From positions 248,001 to 312,000 of the forward strand of contig NZ_CP139145.1 of NCBI RefSeq assembly GCF_034048115.1: DNA of 64,000 bases. The letters are read 5' to 3'. The notes beneath the pieces were generated by a model. The model was not told the origin of the DNA. It saw only the letters and a list, made by a program, of their open reading frames with translations, and ran no database searches. The number at the start of each line of letters is the position of its first letter. Position 1 is the first letter of the stretch. Shown here in pieces: positions 23,915 through 32,889 of this stretch. The stretch is from Pseudarthrobacter sp. IC2-21 (GTDB lineage: Bacteria; Actinomycetota; Actinomycetes; Actinomycetales; Micrococcaceae). The translations under genes were made by a program, and so were the position numbers.

Positions 23915-25447
23915 CTAAGCGCTATGAGTTTGTGCGGGAGTTCCGGCCAGAAGGCCAGGGACTTGTTCGGGCGGAACGGGTTTGCTGAAATAGTAGCCCT
24001 GCGCACTGAGGCAGCCCAGGTTCCGCAGGTGTTCAGCCTGCTCCGCGGTTTCCACACCTTCCCAAACGGCTTCCAGTCCGCAGGCCCGCACCAACTGCAG
24101 GACGGCAGCCACCAGGGGAGGCTGGCTGGGATCGGTACCAAGCCCTTCGATCAGCGACCGGTCCACCTTGACACGGTCCACCGGGAGGCGGCGCAGGTAG
24201 CTGATGGATGAGTAGCCGGTCCCGAAGTCGTCAATCTCAATTCCCACTCCAAGCCCACGCAGCCCGCCCAGGGAGTACCGGTCCAGTTCGTTGCCCCTGA
24301 CGATCGCCACTTCCGTGAGTTCGAGGACAACCTGCTCCGGCCGCACCCCTGTTTCCTTGAGCACCCCGCGGACATCTTCGATGAACTGGAGGCTTTGCAG
24401 GTCGGTGGCGGAAATGTTGATCCGCACGGAGAAGGAACTGTCCACCAGCGCATCGTCAACCCAGCGGCGGAGCTGGTTCACCGCCGTTGTGAGGACCCAG
24501 AGGCCTAGCTCGGAGATCAGGCCGGCGTCTTCGGCGAGGGGGATGAATTCGTCCGGCATGATGAGCCCCCGGGTGGGGTGCTGCCAGCGGACCAGGGCTT
24601 CCACCCCTTCAATCCGGCCTGTGTCCAGCTCAACCACGGGCTGGTAATGCAGCACCAGTCCTTCACCTTTCACGGCGGTCCGGAGGTCATCGAGGAGTTG
24701 GCTGCGGAGCCTGCGAACTAGCAGCAGGCCAGGCTCGAACACGTGGAGCCGGTTCTGGCCCTCGGCCTTCGAGGCGTACATTGCCACGTCAGCCTCCATC
24801 AGCAGGTCCTCCGGCGACCGCCCGGGTTCCCCGGCGCTGAGCCCGATGCTGGCACCGCAGCGTATGGTCCGGTCGGGCAGCTCGATCGGTTCCTTAAGGG
24901 CGGCCAGGATGCGTTGACCGACGACGACGGCCTGGTCGGTGCCCGTGGCAGGCATGACAATCGCGAACTCGTCCCCGCCGAGGCGGGCCACCACGTCAGT
25001 GCGCCGGACAGCGCCGCGGATACGCCGTGCGACCGTGGTCAGCACCTGGTCCCCGGCGGCGTGGCCCAGGCTGTCGTTGATGGACTTGAAGGCGTCCAGG
25101 TCCAGGAGCAGGATCACGGGCTGGGCGGCGCCGGTTTGGTCTTGGGCGGACTTCAGCGCAGCAAGGAGCGCGGACCGGTTGGCGAGGCCGGTAAGAGGGT
25201 CCTGCATGGCCATCTGCTGCATTTCGCGATGGGCCTCGTGGAGGCGCTGGGTGCGGTCCTCCACGCGCTGTTCCAGTTCCTCATAAATGATCTGCAGGTC
25301 CTCAGCCAGGAGGTTGGTGCCCATGATGATGGCGTCGAGTTCGTCGCGCGCGGGCGAGACTTCTATCCGTGACTGGAGGTCTCCCGAGGCAAGCCGGACA
25401 ATTCCCTCCAACAATTGGGACAGTCTGGGGTCATCATCGGCGAACAA
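23915..25447 (-). CDS. GGDEF-EAL bifunctional cyclic-di-GMP protein
   Basis: A cytosolic protein of about 510 residues. Residues 1-85 contain a HAMP-like/coiled-coil segment (LASGDLQSRIEVSPARDELD, then YEELEQRVEDRTQRLHEAHREMQQM). A GGDEF domain follows with an intact RLGGDEF near 155 for making cyclic-di-GMP. The EAL domain has GVEALVRW near 282, LELTE, DDFGTGYSS and WEGVETAEQ for degrading it. All signature residues look intact. I chose the TTG at 25447, five bases after GGAGAGGAGG, because the upstream open frame is the histidine kinase gene read out of phase. The kinase gene ends 28 bases before it, so co-expression is likely. Confidence 0.87.
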   Translation of the reverse strand: MFADDDPRLSQLLEGIVRLASGDLQSRIEVSPARDELDAIIMGTNLLAEDLQIIYEELEQRVEDRTQRLHEAHREMQQMAMQDPLTGLANRSALLAALKSAQDQTGAAQPVILLLDLDAFKSINDSLGHAAGDQVLTTVARRIRGAVRRTDVVARLGGDEFAIVMPATGTDQAVVVGQRILAALKEPIELPDRTIRCGASIGLSAGEPGRSPEDLLMEADVAMYASKAEGQNRLHVFEPGLLLVRRLRSQLLDDLRTAVKGEGLVLHYQPVVELDTGRIEGVEALVRWQHPTRGLIMPDEFIPLAEDAGLISELGLWVLTTAVNQLRRWVDDALVDSSFSVRINISATDLQSLQFIEDVRGVLKETGVRPEQVVLELTEVAIVRGNELDRYSLGGLRGLGVGIEIDDFGTGYSSISYLRRLPVDRVKVDRSLIEGLGTDPSQPPLVAAVLQLVRACGLEAVWEGVETAEQAEHLRNLGCLSAQGYYFSKPVPPEQVPGLLAGTPAQTHSA

Positions 25448-25475
25448 CGGGACCTCCTCTCCGGGGGTGCAGGGT

Positions 25476-27155
25476 CTAGTGGTTCTGGGGTGAAGGTGTG
25501 TCGAGGGGGAGCTTGACGGTAACCGTGGTGCCCTGGCCCAGCTGCGACGCCACGTCGATGCTGCCTCCGTGCCGGTCCACGATGTCCTGGGTAATGGCCA
25601 GCCCCAGGCCGGTGCCGGGCACCGCCCCGGACATGGCGTTGGAGGCCCGGTAGAAGCGGGTGAAGATGTGGGCCAGCTCATCGTCGGAGATGCCCATCCC
25701 GGTATCCGCTACCGTGACCGCTGCCCGGCCGGTGCCGCCGGCGTCGGTCTCGAATACGCAGCCGACGTCGATCCGGCCGCCGCCCGGCGTGAACTTGATG
25801 GCGTTGGAAACCAGGTTGGTAAAAACCTGCTGAAGCTGGACTTCGTCCGCCAGGATGTCGAGGTCCTCGGCCACGGGGGCCAGGACGATGCTGACGTTCT
25901 GCAGCTTGGCCAGCGGGGTGAGCGCGGCGGTCACAATCTTCAGGGTCCGCGCCAGCCGGACGGACGTCAGCTGCAGCGGACTGAGCTCGTGACCATGGCG
26001 GGAAACGCTCAGCATGTCCTCGATCAGCAGGCGCAGCCGTTCCGTGTTGCGCACCACAATGTCCAGCATCTGGTGGACGTCCGTGGACACCGGGTCCGTG
26101 GTGTTTTCCTGGATCATGTCCAGGTACGCCATGATCGAGGTCAGCGGGGTGCGGAGCTCATGATTGACCGTGGCCAGGAAGTCGGTCTTGGCCTTATCCA
26201 GCTCCCGGAGCTGCTTGACCACCTGCTGCTGGCTGGTGATCAGATGGCTCTGGATCAGCCCATGGGCCGCGTTGCCGGCGACGTGCTGGATGAGGCCGAG
26301 CTCGGCCCGCGACCACTCCCGGGGGGAGTCCAGCAGCGCTATCCAGATGATGCCGAGCGAGGAACTGCCATCGCCCATCGGAACGGCCACGTAAGCTGCC
26401 GCATTGAGGGCGGCCAGCTGGGCCGGAACCTCGGCGTCGTCAGTGCCGCCCACGGAAGCTCCGTTGGCTGTCAGGGGTTCTGCCCGTGACCACAGCAGAT
26501 CCGCCGCCGGGCGGGCATCCTCCGCGGCCGCGAACAACGTCCCGGGCAGGGGATCCAGCCCGCGCCGGTGCCATTGGGCGGTGATCAGCGGCACCCGGTC
26601 GTCCTCGAAGGTGGCCAGGCAAACCCGGTCCGCGCCGAAGGTCTCACCGAAGCCGGTCACCACAAAGTCGGCGATCTGCTGGGGATCGTTGGTCCCGCGA
26701 AGTGCTGCCGACACCTGCCGCAGCCTTTCGCGCAGCGTCTCCGCTTCATGCCGGGCTTCCGTCCGCCGGGAAACCAGGTTGATCAGGGCCGTGGCACGGT
26801 GGATCAACTCTTTGGCTGCGGGAGGTTTGGCAATGCAGTCCCGCACGCCGGCATGCTCCACGGCTTTGACTTCGGACGGACTGTCCAGGTCCACCAGCGC
26901 CAGCACGGGGGCCGCAACGTCGATGTCGGACAGGGAACTGTCGAGGACCAGCACCGAGGGCTTGGCCTCGTCCAGAATCGCGGACAGGTCAGCGGAGTTC
27001 CCGGCAGCGCGGACCGTGAAACCCGCCGATTCCAGTGCTGCGGCCACGAATTGGCGGCGCCCGGAGTCCGGGTCCGCCACCACGGCCAGGTAGGGCACGG
27101 TTGCTACGTGTGGTGTGTCCGCTGGCAACCCGTCCCCCTCGATGCTGGTAAGCAC
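25476..27155 (-). CDS. Cytosolic REC-GAF-histidine kinase hybrid
   Basis: A 559-residue kinase with unusual order. An N-terminal receiver-like domain (phosphoacceptor candidate in VLVLDSS near residue 72, lysine in CIAKPP) is followed by a GAF-type sensory domain (about 145-310). Then come HisKA with VNHELRTPLTSIM near 333 and an HATPase domain (about 400-550, N box NLVSNAIKFTP and G boxes DTGMGIS and GTGLGLA). There are no membrane segments, so the signal is intracellular. The GTG at 27155 has no clear ribosome site; a TTG at 27128 after GAGGGG is an alternative. The adjacent GGDEF-EAL gene is the likely output. Confidence 0.87.
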   Translation of the reverse strand: MLTSIEGDGLPADTPHVATVPYLAVVADPDSGRRQFVAAALESAGFTVRAAGNSADLSAILDEAKPSVLVLDSSLSDIDVAAPVLALVDLDSPSEVKAVEHAGVRDCIAKPPAAKELIHRATALINLVSRRTEARHEAETLRERLRQVSAALRGTNDPQQIADFVVTGFGETFGADRVCLATFEDDRVPLITAQWHRRGLDPLPGTLFAAAEDARPAADLLWSRAEPLTANGASVGGTDDAEVPAQLAALNAAAYVAVPMGDGSSSLGIIWIALLDSPREWSRAELGLIQHVAGNAAHGLIQSHLITSQQQVVKQLRELDKAKTDFLATVNHELRTPLTSIMAYLDMIQENTTDPVSTDVHQMLDIVVRNTERLRLLIEDMLSVSRHGHELSPLQLTSVRLARTLKIVTAALTPLAKLQNVSIVLAPVAEDLDILADEVQLQQVFTNLVSNAIKFTPGGGRIDVGCVFETDAGGTGRAAVTVADTGMGISDDELAHIFTRFYRASNAMSGAVPGTGLGLAITQDIVDRHGGSIDVASQLGQGTTVTVKLPLDTPSPQNH

Positions 27156-27231
27156 TGTTCAGTCATGAATGAGTACATTGTAGGGTGACCGGGCAGAGCT
27201 GGCCCTTATGAGGAATGTATGGAAGGTAAAC

Positions 27232-27621
27232 GTGACGAAGCAGCCTGCAGAAAGTGTGAAGGCGGACCTGACCTTGGACGGGCAGGGTGTGGTCCAACTG
27301 AAGTGGGCCCGCGGGGTGTCCATCTCCGAGGCCGACGCCGAAGCCGCAATGAGCGGCGTCAATGACCTGTGCGGTAACGTCCGTTATCCCATGCTGGTGG
27401 ACATGGCCACCACGGCCCAGGTCAGCCGGGGTGCCCGCGCGGTCTTCGGCCGGCCGTGCCAGGCGTCCCGGATAGCGCTGCTGGGGGCGTCGCCCGTGGA
27501 CAAAGTGCTGGCAAACTTCATCCTGGGAATCAACAAACTGCCCTGCCCCACCCGGTTTTTCACCTCGCGGGACGATGCTACGGCATGGCTGCTGAAGGAT
27601 CAGCAGCAGGCCGTCGCCTGA
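27232..27621 (+). CDS. STAS/SpoIIAA-like small protein
   Basis: A protein of about 129 residues. I chose the GTG at 27232 because GGAAGG precedes it by five bases; an ATG at 27208 has no ribosome site. The pattern of a central strand-rich half (VQLKWARGVSISEADAEAAM, then YPMLVDMATTAQVSRGARAVF) and an alternating second half is reminiscent of STAS/SpoIIAA-like folds that bind partners or lipids. The resemblance is weak. It is divergent from the sensor kinase with a short gap, so a shared regulatory role is plausible. Confidence 0.6.
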   Translation: MTKQPAESVKADLTLDGQGVVQLKWARGVSISEADAEAAMSGVNDLCGNVRYPMLVDMATTAQVSRGARAVFGRPCQASRIALLGASPVDKVLANFILGINKLPCPTRFFTSRDDATAWLLKDQQQAVA

Positions 27622-27698
27622 ACCTCCCCGCCACACCATTGCGACCGACTCGTGACTCCGGCGCAGGTGGAAGGCATGCGGGGACCTATATTTGAACG

Positions 27699-28532
27699 GT
27701 GCCTTCCCCTTCGAAACCGATGCGCTCCGCCTGGCGGAAGTACCTCATCCTGCCCAAGCTCATCCGGCTGTCCCGCTCCGCCCCCAAGGACCGGGCTGTC
27801 GCCTGGGACAAGTACTGGGAAGGTATCGTCAGCACCGGAACCAGCAGCGAAGTGCTCTGGGATTCCGGCTCTGACAACGAGTTGCGCGGCTACCGTGACA
27901 TCCTGACGCGGCACTTCGATCCGGACCTTCCCGTGGTGGATGTGGGCTGCGGGCACGGTGCCTTCAGCCGGGCCCTCGCGGCGTTTTCACCCCGCGTGAT
28001 CGGCGTGGATGTGGCCGAGCATGCGGTGGCCCGCGCGCGGGCCGAATCGGAAGCCATGGACAATCTCAGCTTCGTGGCGTGTGACATGACACGGCCACAT
28101 GCCGGTGCCGGGCTGGCGGGGCCAACGGACGCCAACGTCTTCATCCGGGGTGTGCTGCATGTCCTGGGCACCGCCGATCAGGCTGCCCTGATGGAAAACC
28201 TCCGGCAGATGGTGGGCGAGCGCGGCCGGGTCTTCCTGGCGGAAACGAACTTCCGCGGCAATCCGGTGGAATACGTCTCGCATCTGGGGGCGTCGCGCCG
28301 CAGCATCCCGGCGCCGCTGGAGCTGGCCATCCGCAAACTCCCCATGCCCGGCCACTTCGGCCCGGACGAACTGGCAGTTGTGATGCCAACAGACCGCTGG
28401 ACGCTGGTGGAGGACGGTGCCGCCACAATCGAAACCAATCCTCTGATGGATGCCGAGGGGAACAGCAGGGTCCCCGGCTACTTCGCCGTCCTCAAGGGCA
28501 AAACGCCCGCACAGGAGCCACTCTCCGCGTAG
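27699..28532 (+). CDS. Class I SAM-dependent methyltransferase
   Basis: A 277-residue protein with a Rossmann-type methyltransferase core: motif I VVDVGCGHGAFSRAL near residue 86, the acidic residue in VIGVDVAEHAV, and a following acid loop FVACDMTRPH. The first 35 residues are basic and hydrophobic (WRKYLILPKLIRL). The start is GTG at 27699, with ATG at 27720 as an alternative. The substrate is unknown; neighbours (sensor module, glycerate kinase) give no clue. Confidence 0.82.
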   Translation: MPSPSKPMRSAWRKYLILPKLIRLSRSAPKDRAVAWDKYWEGIVSTGTSSEVLWDSGSDNELRGYRDILTRHFDPDLPVVDVGCGHGAFSRALAAFSPRVIGVDVAEHAVARARAESEAMDNLSFVACDMTRPHAGAGLAGPTDANVFIRGVLHVLGTADQAALMENLRQMVGERGRVFLAETNFRGNPVEYVSHLGASRRSIPAPLELAIRKLPMPGHFGPDELAVVMPTDRWTLVEDGAATIETNPLMDAEGNSRVPGYFAVLKGKTPAQEPLSA

Positions 28533-28577
28533 CGGCGGGCAGCCGCTTCGGCACAGGCGGCTGGCATGATGGAGCGC

Positions 28578-29702
28578 ATGCGCATTCTGATTGCACCGGA
28601 TAAATTCAAGGGCTCCCTCACCGCTGCCGAGGCCGCCGCGGCCATGGCGGAAGGGGCGCTCAGGGTGTACCCGGATGCCGTCGCCAACCAGTTCCCCATC
28701 GCCGACGGCGGGGAGGGAACCTTGGAGGCGGCCGTCGCCGCCGGCTACGAGGAGCGGATCAACGCCGTGGTGGGCCCCATCCTGAAGCCTGTTGGGGCGG
28801 CCTGGGCGATCCGGAAGAACCCCGCAGGCGGTGCCGTTGCGGTCATCGAGACCGCGCAGGCTTCGGGACTCGCGCAGATGGAGCCCACGGCCGCCAACGC
28901 CCTGCGGGCGCACAGTTACGGCTGCGGCCAGCTGATCGCCGCGGCCCTCGACGCCGGTGCCACCGAAATTGTGCTGGGTCTGGGGGGATCGGCCATGACC
29001 GACGGCGGCAGCGGCGCCCTGCGCGCGCTTGGCCTCAAGCCGCTGGACAGCGCAGGAAACGTGGTCCCGCTGGGGGGCGGGTCGCTTGCCGATGTAGTGG
29101 CCCTCGATACCTCCGGACTGGATCCGCGACTGACCGCCGTTACCTTTCGGATCGCCGTTGACGTGCAGAACCCGCTGTTCGGCGCCACCGGCGCCGCCCA
29201 CATATTCGGCCCCCAAAAGGGAGCCGACGCGGACGCTGTGGAACTGCTCGACGCCGGCCTCCGCAATTGGGCGTCCGTCCTCCGGGAGGCGACAGGCCGG
29301 GACGTCAACCTCCCGGGCGCGGGCGCGGCGGGCGGCTTCCCGGCGTCGTTCCTTGCCTTTGGCAACGCGCGGCTGGAGGGCGGGTTTGCGCTGGTGGCCG
29401 GGCTCACGGGACTGCCGGCCCAGCTTGATGAGGCGGACCTTGTGATCACCGGCGAGGGTTCGTTGGACTCGCAGTCCCTGACCGGCAAAGCCCCCATCGC
29501 CCTCGCCGATGCAGCCCGTGAACGGGGCATTCCGGTGATTGTGGTGGCGGGCCGGATCCTGGTCACGCCCGAGGACCTGGCCGGCCACGGGGTCGTGGCC
29601 GCCGCGCAGTTGCTCGACGTGGCACCAAGCCCGGAAGACGCCGTCGCCAACGCCGCGAAGTACCTCGCCTGGGCAACCAGCCAGGTCCTGGAAGGCGCCT
29701 GA
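28578..29702 (+). CDS. Glycerate kinase
   Basis: A glycerate kinase of about 374 residues of the GarK/GlxK family. It opens MRILIAPDKFKGSLTAAEAAAAM and has FPIADGGEGTLEA near residue 43, LGLGGSAMTDGGSGALRALGL near 135, and VITGEGSLDSQSLTGKAP in the C-terminal half. It phosphorylates glycerate to a phosphoglycerate for entry to lower glycolysis. I use the ATG at 28578; the ATG-ATG at 28566 would add four residues. No glyoxylate or tartronate genes flank it, so the source of its glycerate is not evident. Confidence 0.9.
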   Translation: MRILIAPDKFKGSLTAAEAAAAMAEGALRVYPDAVANQFPIADGGEGTLEAAVAAGYEERINAVVGPILKPVGAAWAIRKNPAGGAVAVIETAQASGLAQMEPTAANALRAHSYGCGQLIAAALDAGATEIVLGLGGSAMTDGGSGALRALGLKPLDSAGNVVPLGGGSLADVVALDTSGLDPRLTAVTFRIAVDVQNPLFGATGAAHIFGPQKGADADAVELLDAGLRNWASVLREATGRDVNLPGAGAAGGFPASFLAFGNARLEGGFALVAGLTGLPAQLDEADLVITGEGSLDSQSLTGKAPIALADAARERGIPVIVVAGRILVTPEDLAGHGVVAAAQLLDVAPSPEDAVANAAKYLAWATSQVLEGA

Positions 29703-29732
29703 GGCCGGAGCCTCTGCGGCGGGGTGTCCGGG

Positions 29733-30227
29733 CTACCGCACCCGCGCGCGGCGGTTCAGGCGAAGCGGGACAAGCACCAGCAGGACCAGGAGGACCGCCA
29801 GCAGGATGCCGCCTGCGGTCAGTCCCGCCGTGCGCCCGGCGGTGACGTCAAAAACCAGCGCCGCCGTCCCCACGCTGAGCATGCCAACCCCGGCCAGCGC
29901 CAGTTTGGTGATGGTATCGGCGCTTGATACCAGGGTCTCCTTCAGGCGTTGGCGGAACAGGCGGCGATGGACGCTCACCGGAAGCAGGATGAAGGCTGTG
30001 GTGAGGGCCGCGATCACCACGTTGACCAGATAGAGCGTGACCTGAAAGCCGTCCAGTTTCTCGAACCGCTGCTGGAACGGAAGGGTGAGGAGGAAACCGG
30101 CCAAAATCTGCACCCCCGTTTGCAGGACCCGGAGCTCCTGAAGCAGTTCGGCCCAGTTGCGGTCCAGCTGTTCTTCCCTGGTCTCATGCCGGCCTGATTT
30201 GCCCGTGAAATCCTCCACATTCGGCAT
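29733..30227 (-). CDS. DUF6328 integral membrane protein
   Basis: A 164-residue protein. The start ATG at 30227 (MPNVEDF) has AAGGAG seven bases upstream. A hydrophilic N terminus (ETREEQLDRNWAELLQELRVLQTGVQIL) is followed by about four membrane helices in two pairs and a basic tail. This matches the DUF6328 family, of unknown function. It converges on the glycerate kinase gene. Confidence 0.82.
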   Translation of the reverse strand: MPNVEDFTGKSGRHETREEQLDRNWAELLQELRVLQTGVQILAGFLLTLPFQQRFEKLDGFQVTLYLVNVVIAALTTAFILLPVSVHRRLFRQRLKETLVSSADTITKLALAGVGMLSVGTAALVFDVTAGRTAGLTAGGILLAVLLVLLVLVPLRLNRRARVR

Positions 30228-30426
30228 CGTTTTTCTCCTTGCTCCGGAGGCTTGGCCACCCAAGCGGCGTGCTCTCAAGCTAGGCCGAAGTTGCGCTTAG
30301 ATCAACAATTGCTAAGGTTGCTTATTGTTCGTGTCGAACGGTGGACTTGCTCTACCGGGCGGGATAGTTTCGAGGGGCTGGTGCAGCACGGGCCCTTCGA
30401 AAACCGATTCAGTGAAGAGGTGGACT

Positions 30427-31326
30427 ATGAGCGATGACCAGAAGCAGACCGAACCCCCCGCCGACCCCCGGGGCAGTTACCATTCGGGCGGGTTCCCGAA
30501 GCAGGAGCAGGAACAGCCGGGGCTCGCGGCCCCGATGGATCCCAAACCGGACCATGGCGAATTCAGCTACGAGGGTCACGGCGCCCTGCAAGGCAAAGCA
30601 GCGCTCATAACGGGCGGCGACTCCGGGATCGGCAAGGCCGCGGCCATTGCCTTCGCACGCGAGGGCGCCGACGTCGCAATTTCCTATCTTCCGGAGGAAG
30701 AGGAGGATGCCCAGGACACGGCAGAGTGGATCCGCAAAGCCGGCCGGCGCGCGCTGCTGCTGGCCGGAGACGGGCGCGAGGAGGATTTCAGCACCCGGAT
30801 CGTGGAGGACACCGTGGCCGGGTTCGGCGGACTCGACGTTGTGGTGCTGAATGCCGCCTACCAGAAGAACCGGGACAGCTTCGAGAGCCTCGCCACCGAG
30901 GAATTTGACAGGGTGTTCCGGACCAATCTGTACTCGCTGATCTGGACGGCGCGGGCTGCCGTACCTCACCTGAAAGCCGGCTCCTCGATCATTAGCACGG
31001 CGTCCATTCAGGCCTTCAACCCGTCCCCGGGGCTGATTGACTATGCCATGACCAAGGCCGCGCAGGTGGCGTTCACCAAGGCGCTGGCCGAGGAACTGGG
31101 GCCCAAGGGGATCCGCGTCAATGCTGTGGCTCCCGGGCCCATCTGGACCCCGCTGATCCCGGCAACCGAATGGCCGGACAAGCTCCCCACGTTCGGCCAG
31201 GACACTCCCCTGCAGAGGGCCGGCCAGCCGGCGGAGCTCGCAGCGGCGTATGTGCTGCTGGCATCTGAACAGGGGTCCTATATCTCCGGGGCGGTGCTGC
31301 CGGTGACCGGCGGCAAGGGTCTCTAA
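30427..31326 (+). CDS. Short-chain dehydrogenase/reductase, general-stress type
   Basis: A 299-residue classical SDR with a long acidic N-terminal extension (about residues 1-55) like the YdaD/YhdF stress-protein group. The cofactor motif is TGGDSGIGKA near residue 61. The NAG-like element reads LNAAY, the catalytic triad includes ISTASIQ and YAMTK, and the C-terminal PG motif is VAPGPIWTPL. The substrate is unknown. I use the ATG at 30427; an open frame from 30325 has no family support. The next gene, an acidic disordered protein 43 bases on, also looks stress-related. Confidence 0.86.
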   Translation: MSDDQKQTEPPADPRGSYHSGGFPKQEQEQPGLAAPMDPKPDHGEFSYEGHGALQGKAALITGGDSGIGKAAAIAFAREGADVAISYLPEEEEDAQDTAEWIRKAGRRALLLAGDGREEDFSTRIVEDTVAGFGGLDVVVLNAAYQKNRDSFESLATEEFDRVFRTNLYSLIWTARAAVPHLKAGSSIISTASIQAFNPSPGLIDYAMTKAAQVAFTKALAEELGPKGIRVNAVAPGPIWTPLIPATEWPDKLPTFGQDTPLQRAGQPAELAAAYVLLASEQGSYISGAVLPVTGGKGL

Positions 31327-31369
31327 TACTTGCCCATCAGATTCATCCACATCCACAACAGGAGGAACC

Positions 31370-31879
31370 ATGAGTCAGGAAAACCAGCGCAAGGAACCCG
31401 ACGAGGAAGTGGGCGGCTACGGCTCGCCGACCGCAGAGCAGGAGATGGGTGGCGCGGATAACAAGCAGTTCGCGCAGCCCCGGGATGAAGAGGACTTCGA
31501 CGCCGCCGGCCTGAACCAGGACAGCCCCGACGGCGAGACGTTCGCCACGGGCACGCCCAACCTCAGCCACTTCGGCGAGGAGGACTCGGACAGTGCCGGG
31601 GAACCCGGAGCCGGCCGGTTGGGCGGCACCGACGAGCAGCGCCATGCCGAGGTGGACTCGAACGATCCCGGCTTCGAACCCGGCGAGCACCTGCCGCGTG
31701 ATGCTGCCGTCCCCTCCGCAGAGGCCGAAATCGACGAGTCCAACGCGGATTCCCAGGGCGCCGAGCCGTTCTCCTCGGAGTCCGGGCAGGATGCTGCCGG
31801 CCTGCCGGACGGCAGCGGAAATGACCTGTCCAAGGAGAAATCCCCGAACGACGGCGATGAAAGCTTCGACGCCGGCTGA
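31370..31879 (+). CDS. Acidic, probably disordered protein
   Basis: A 169-residue protein dominated by Asp, Glu, Gly, Ser, Ala and Pro, with almost no hydrophobic core, no cysteine or tryptophan and no membrane segment. GGAGG precedes the ATG. Such hydrophilins often accompany general stress genes, and the upstream neighbour is a stress-type SDR. I do not recognise a domain. A terminator hairpin follows at 31923. Confidence 0.72.
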   Translation: MSQENQRKEPDEEVGGYGSPTAEQEMGGADNKQFAQPRDEEDFDAAGLNQDSPDGETFATGTPNLSHFGEEDSDSAGEPGAGRLGGTDEQRHAEVDSNDPGFEPGEHLPRDAAVPSAEAEIDESNADSQGAEPFSSESGQDAAGLPDGSGNDLSKEKSPNDGDESFDAG

Positions 31880-31922
31880 CCAACACTGCCGCCGGGGTTC
31901 GCCCCGCGCCAGTCGTGACTGC

Positions 31923-31958
31923 AAAGTGCCGCCGGGCCGTACGCCGGGCGGCACTTTT
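31923..31958 (+). terminator. Intrinsic terminator
   Basis: AAAGTGCCGCC pairs with GGCGGCACTTT across a short GC-rich loop, and the stem is followed by a run of T. It lies 44 bases after the stop codon of the acidic protein gene and would end the SDR-acidic protein transcript. Confidence 0.75.
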
Positions 31959-32073
31959 GCGTCGCCGGCCGCCGCAATTCATGCTGCAGAATCGCACCCG
32001 TGAAACCAGCTCCGGACGTATCCTAATAACAGGTTTTGCAGTGGGCCGCGCGTATCGATCCTAGGCGTGAATT

Positions 32074-32889
32074 ATGGCCGCGGAGACTCCACGGGGGCCT
32101 GGCTGGGAATCCCTGCCAGACCCCCACGATGTGGTGTTCGAGAGCTCGGATGTTGAGGACTTCCTTGCTGCTGTCACCGGCGAATTCATACACGACCTGG
32201 ACGGCGACACCCGCTTGATCAGTTGGGCCGTCACCTTCTTCCGCCCCGGAGCGGTCCGGACGGCCGCCGCCGGAAGCGCCGCGGCCAGGGCAGCAGACGA
32301 AGAGCAGTGTTCGTTCGCGGACGGACCCGTGCTCGAATCCCTGCGCACCGCTGATTTTGTCCACGTCGCAGACACGGCCCTCGACCGCCGCTGGCCCGGT
32401 TACGCCAGTGCCGCATCAGATCACGGGGTCAGATCACTGGTGTCCATCCCCATTGTGTCTGCGGCGGGTTCACAGGCCGCGTTAAGCCTCTATGCCGCCA
32501 CCCCCCATGCCTTCAGCAGCCAGGACATCGTGCTGGCGCGCCGGTTTGTCCGGCAGGTGGCCAGGTCCCTGCGCCTGGTGGTTCGGGTTGCGGAGCGGGT
32601 GGAAGGTAATGCGCAACTGGCAATAGCCCAGAGTTCTGCAGTCCTCATGGACCTGGCTGTCGGCATCCTTGTGGCCGACTACGGGCTCGGCCATGAGGCG
32701 GCGGTGCAATATATGCGGACCGTCGCGCGTCACACCGGGCAGGGGCTGCGCCAGACGGCCCTGAATATCGTGGCGGCCTCCCGCCCGGAGACGGGGGAAC
32801 CCCGTCAGGAGGATGCCGGCTTCGGCCTTATCGCGGTCGAAACGCCGGCGCTTAATGAAGGACCCTACAAAACAGGGAGCACATCATGA
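32074..32889 (+). CDS. GAF-ANTAR RNA-binding regulator
   Basis: A 271-residue protein: a GAF domain in residues 20-165 (SWAVTFFRPGAVRTAAAGS, RSLVSIPIVSAAGSQAALSLYA), then an ANTAR domain about residues 180-235 (LAIAQSSAVLMDLAVGILVADYG). ANTAR domains bind paired RNA hairpins and block terminators, so this is a candidate antitermination regulator with a small-molecule-sensing GAF. There is no linked histidine kinase. Its stop overlaps the ATG of the SGNH hydrolase by four bases, coupling the two genes. Confidence 0.85.
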   Translation: MAAETPRGPGWESLPDPHDVVFESSDVEDFLAAVTGEFIHDLDGDTRLISWAVTFFRPGAVRTAAAGSAAARAADEEQCSFADGPVLESLRTADFVHVADTALDRRWPGYASAASDHGVRSLVSIPIVSAAGSQAALSLYAATPHAFSSQDIVLARRFVRQVARSLRLVVRVAERVEGNAQLAIAQSSAVLMDLAVGILVADYGLGHEAAVQYMRTVARHTGQGLRQTALNIVAASRPETGEPRQEDAGFGLIAVETPALNEGPYKTGSTS

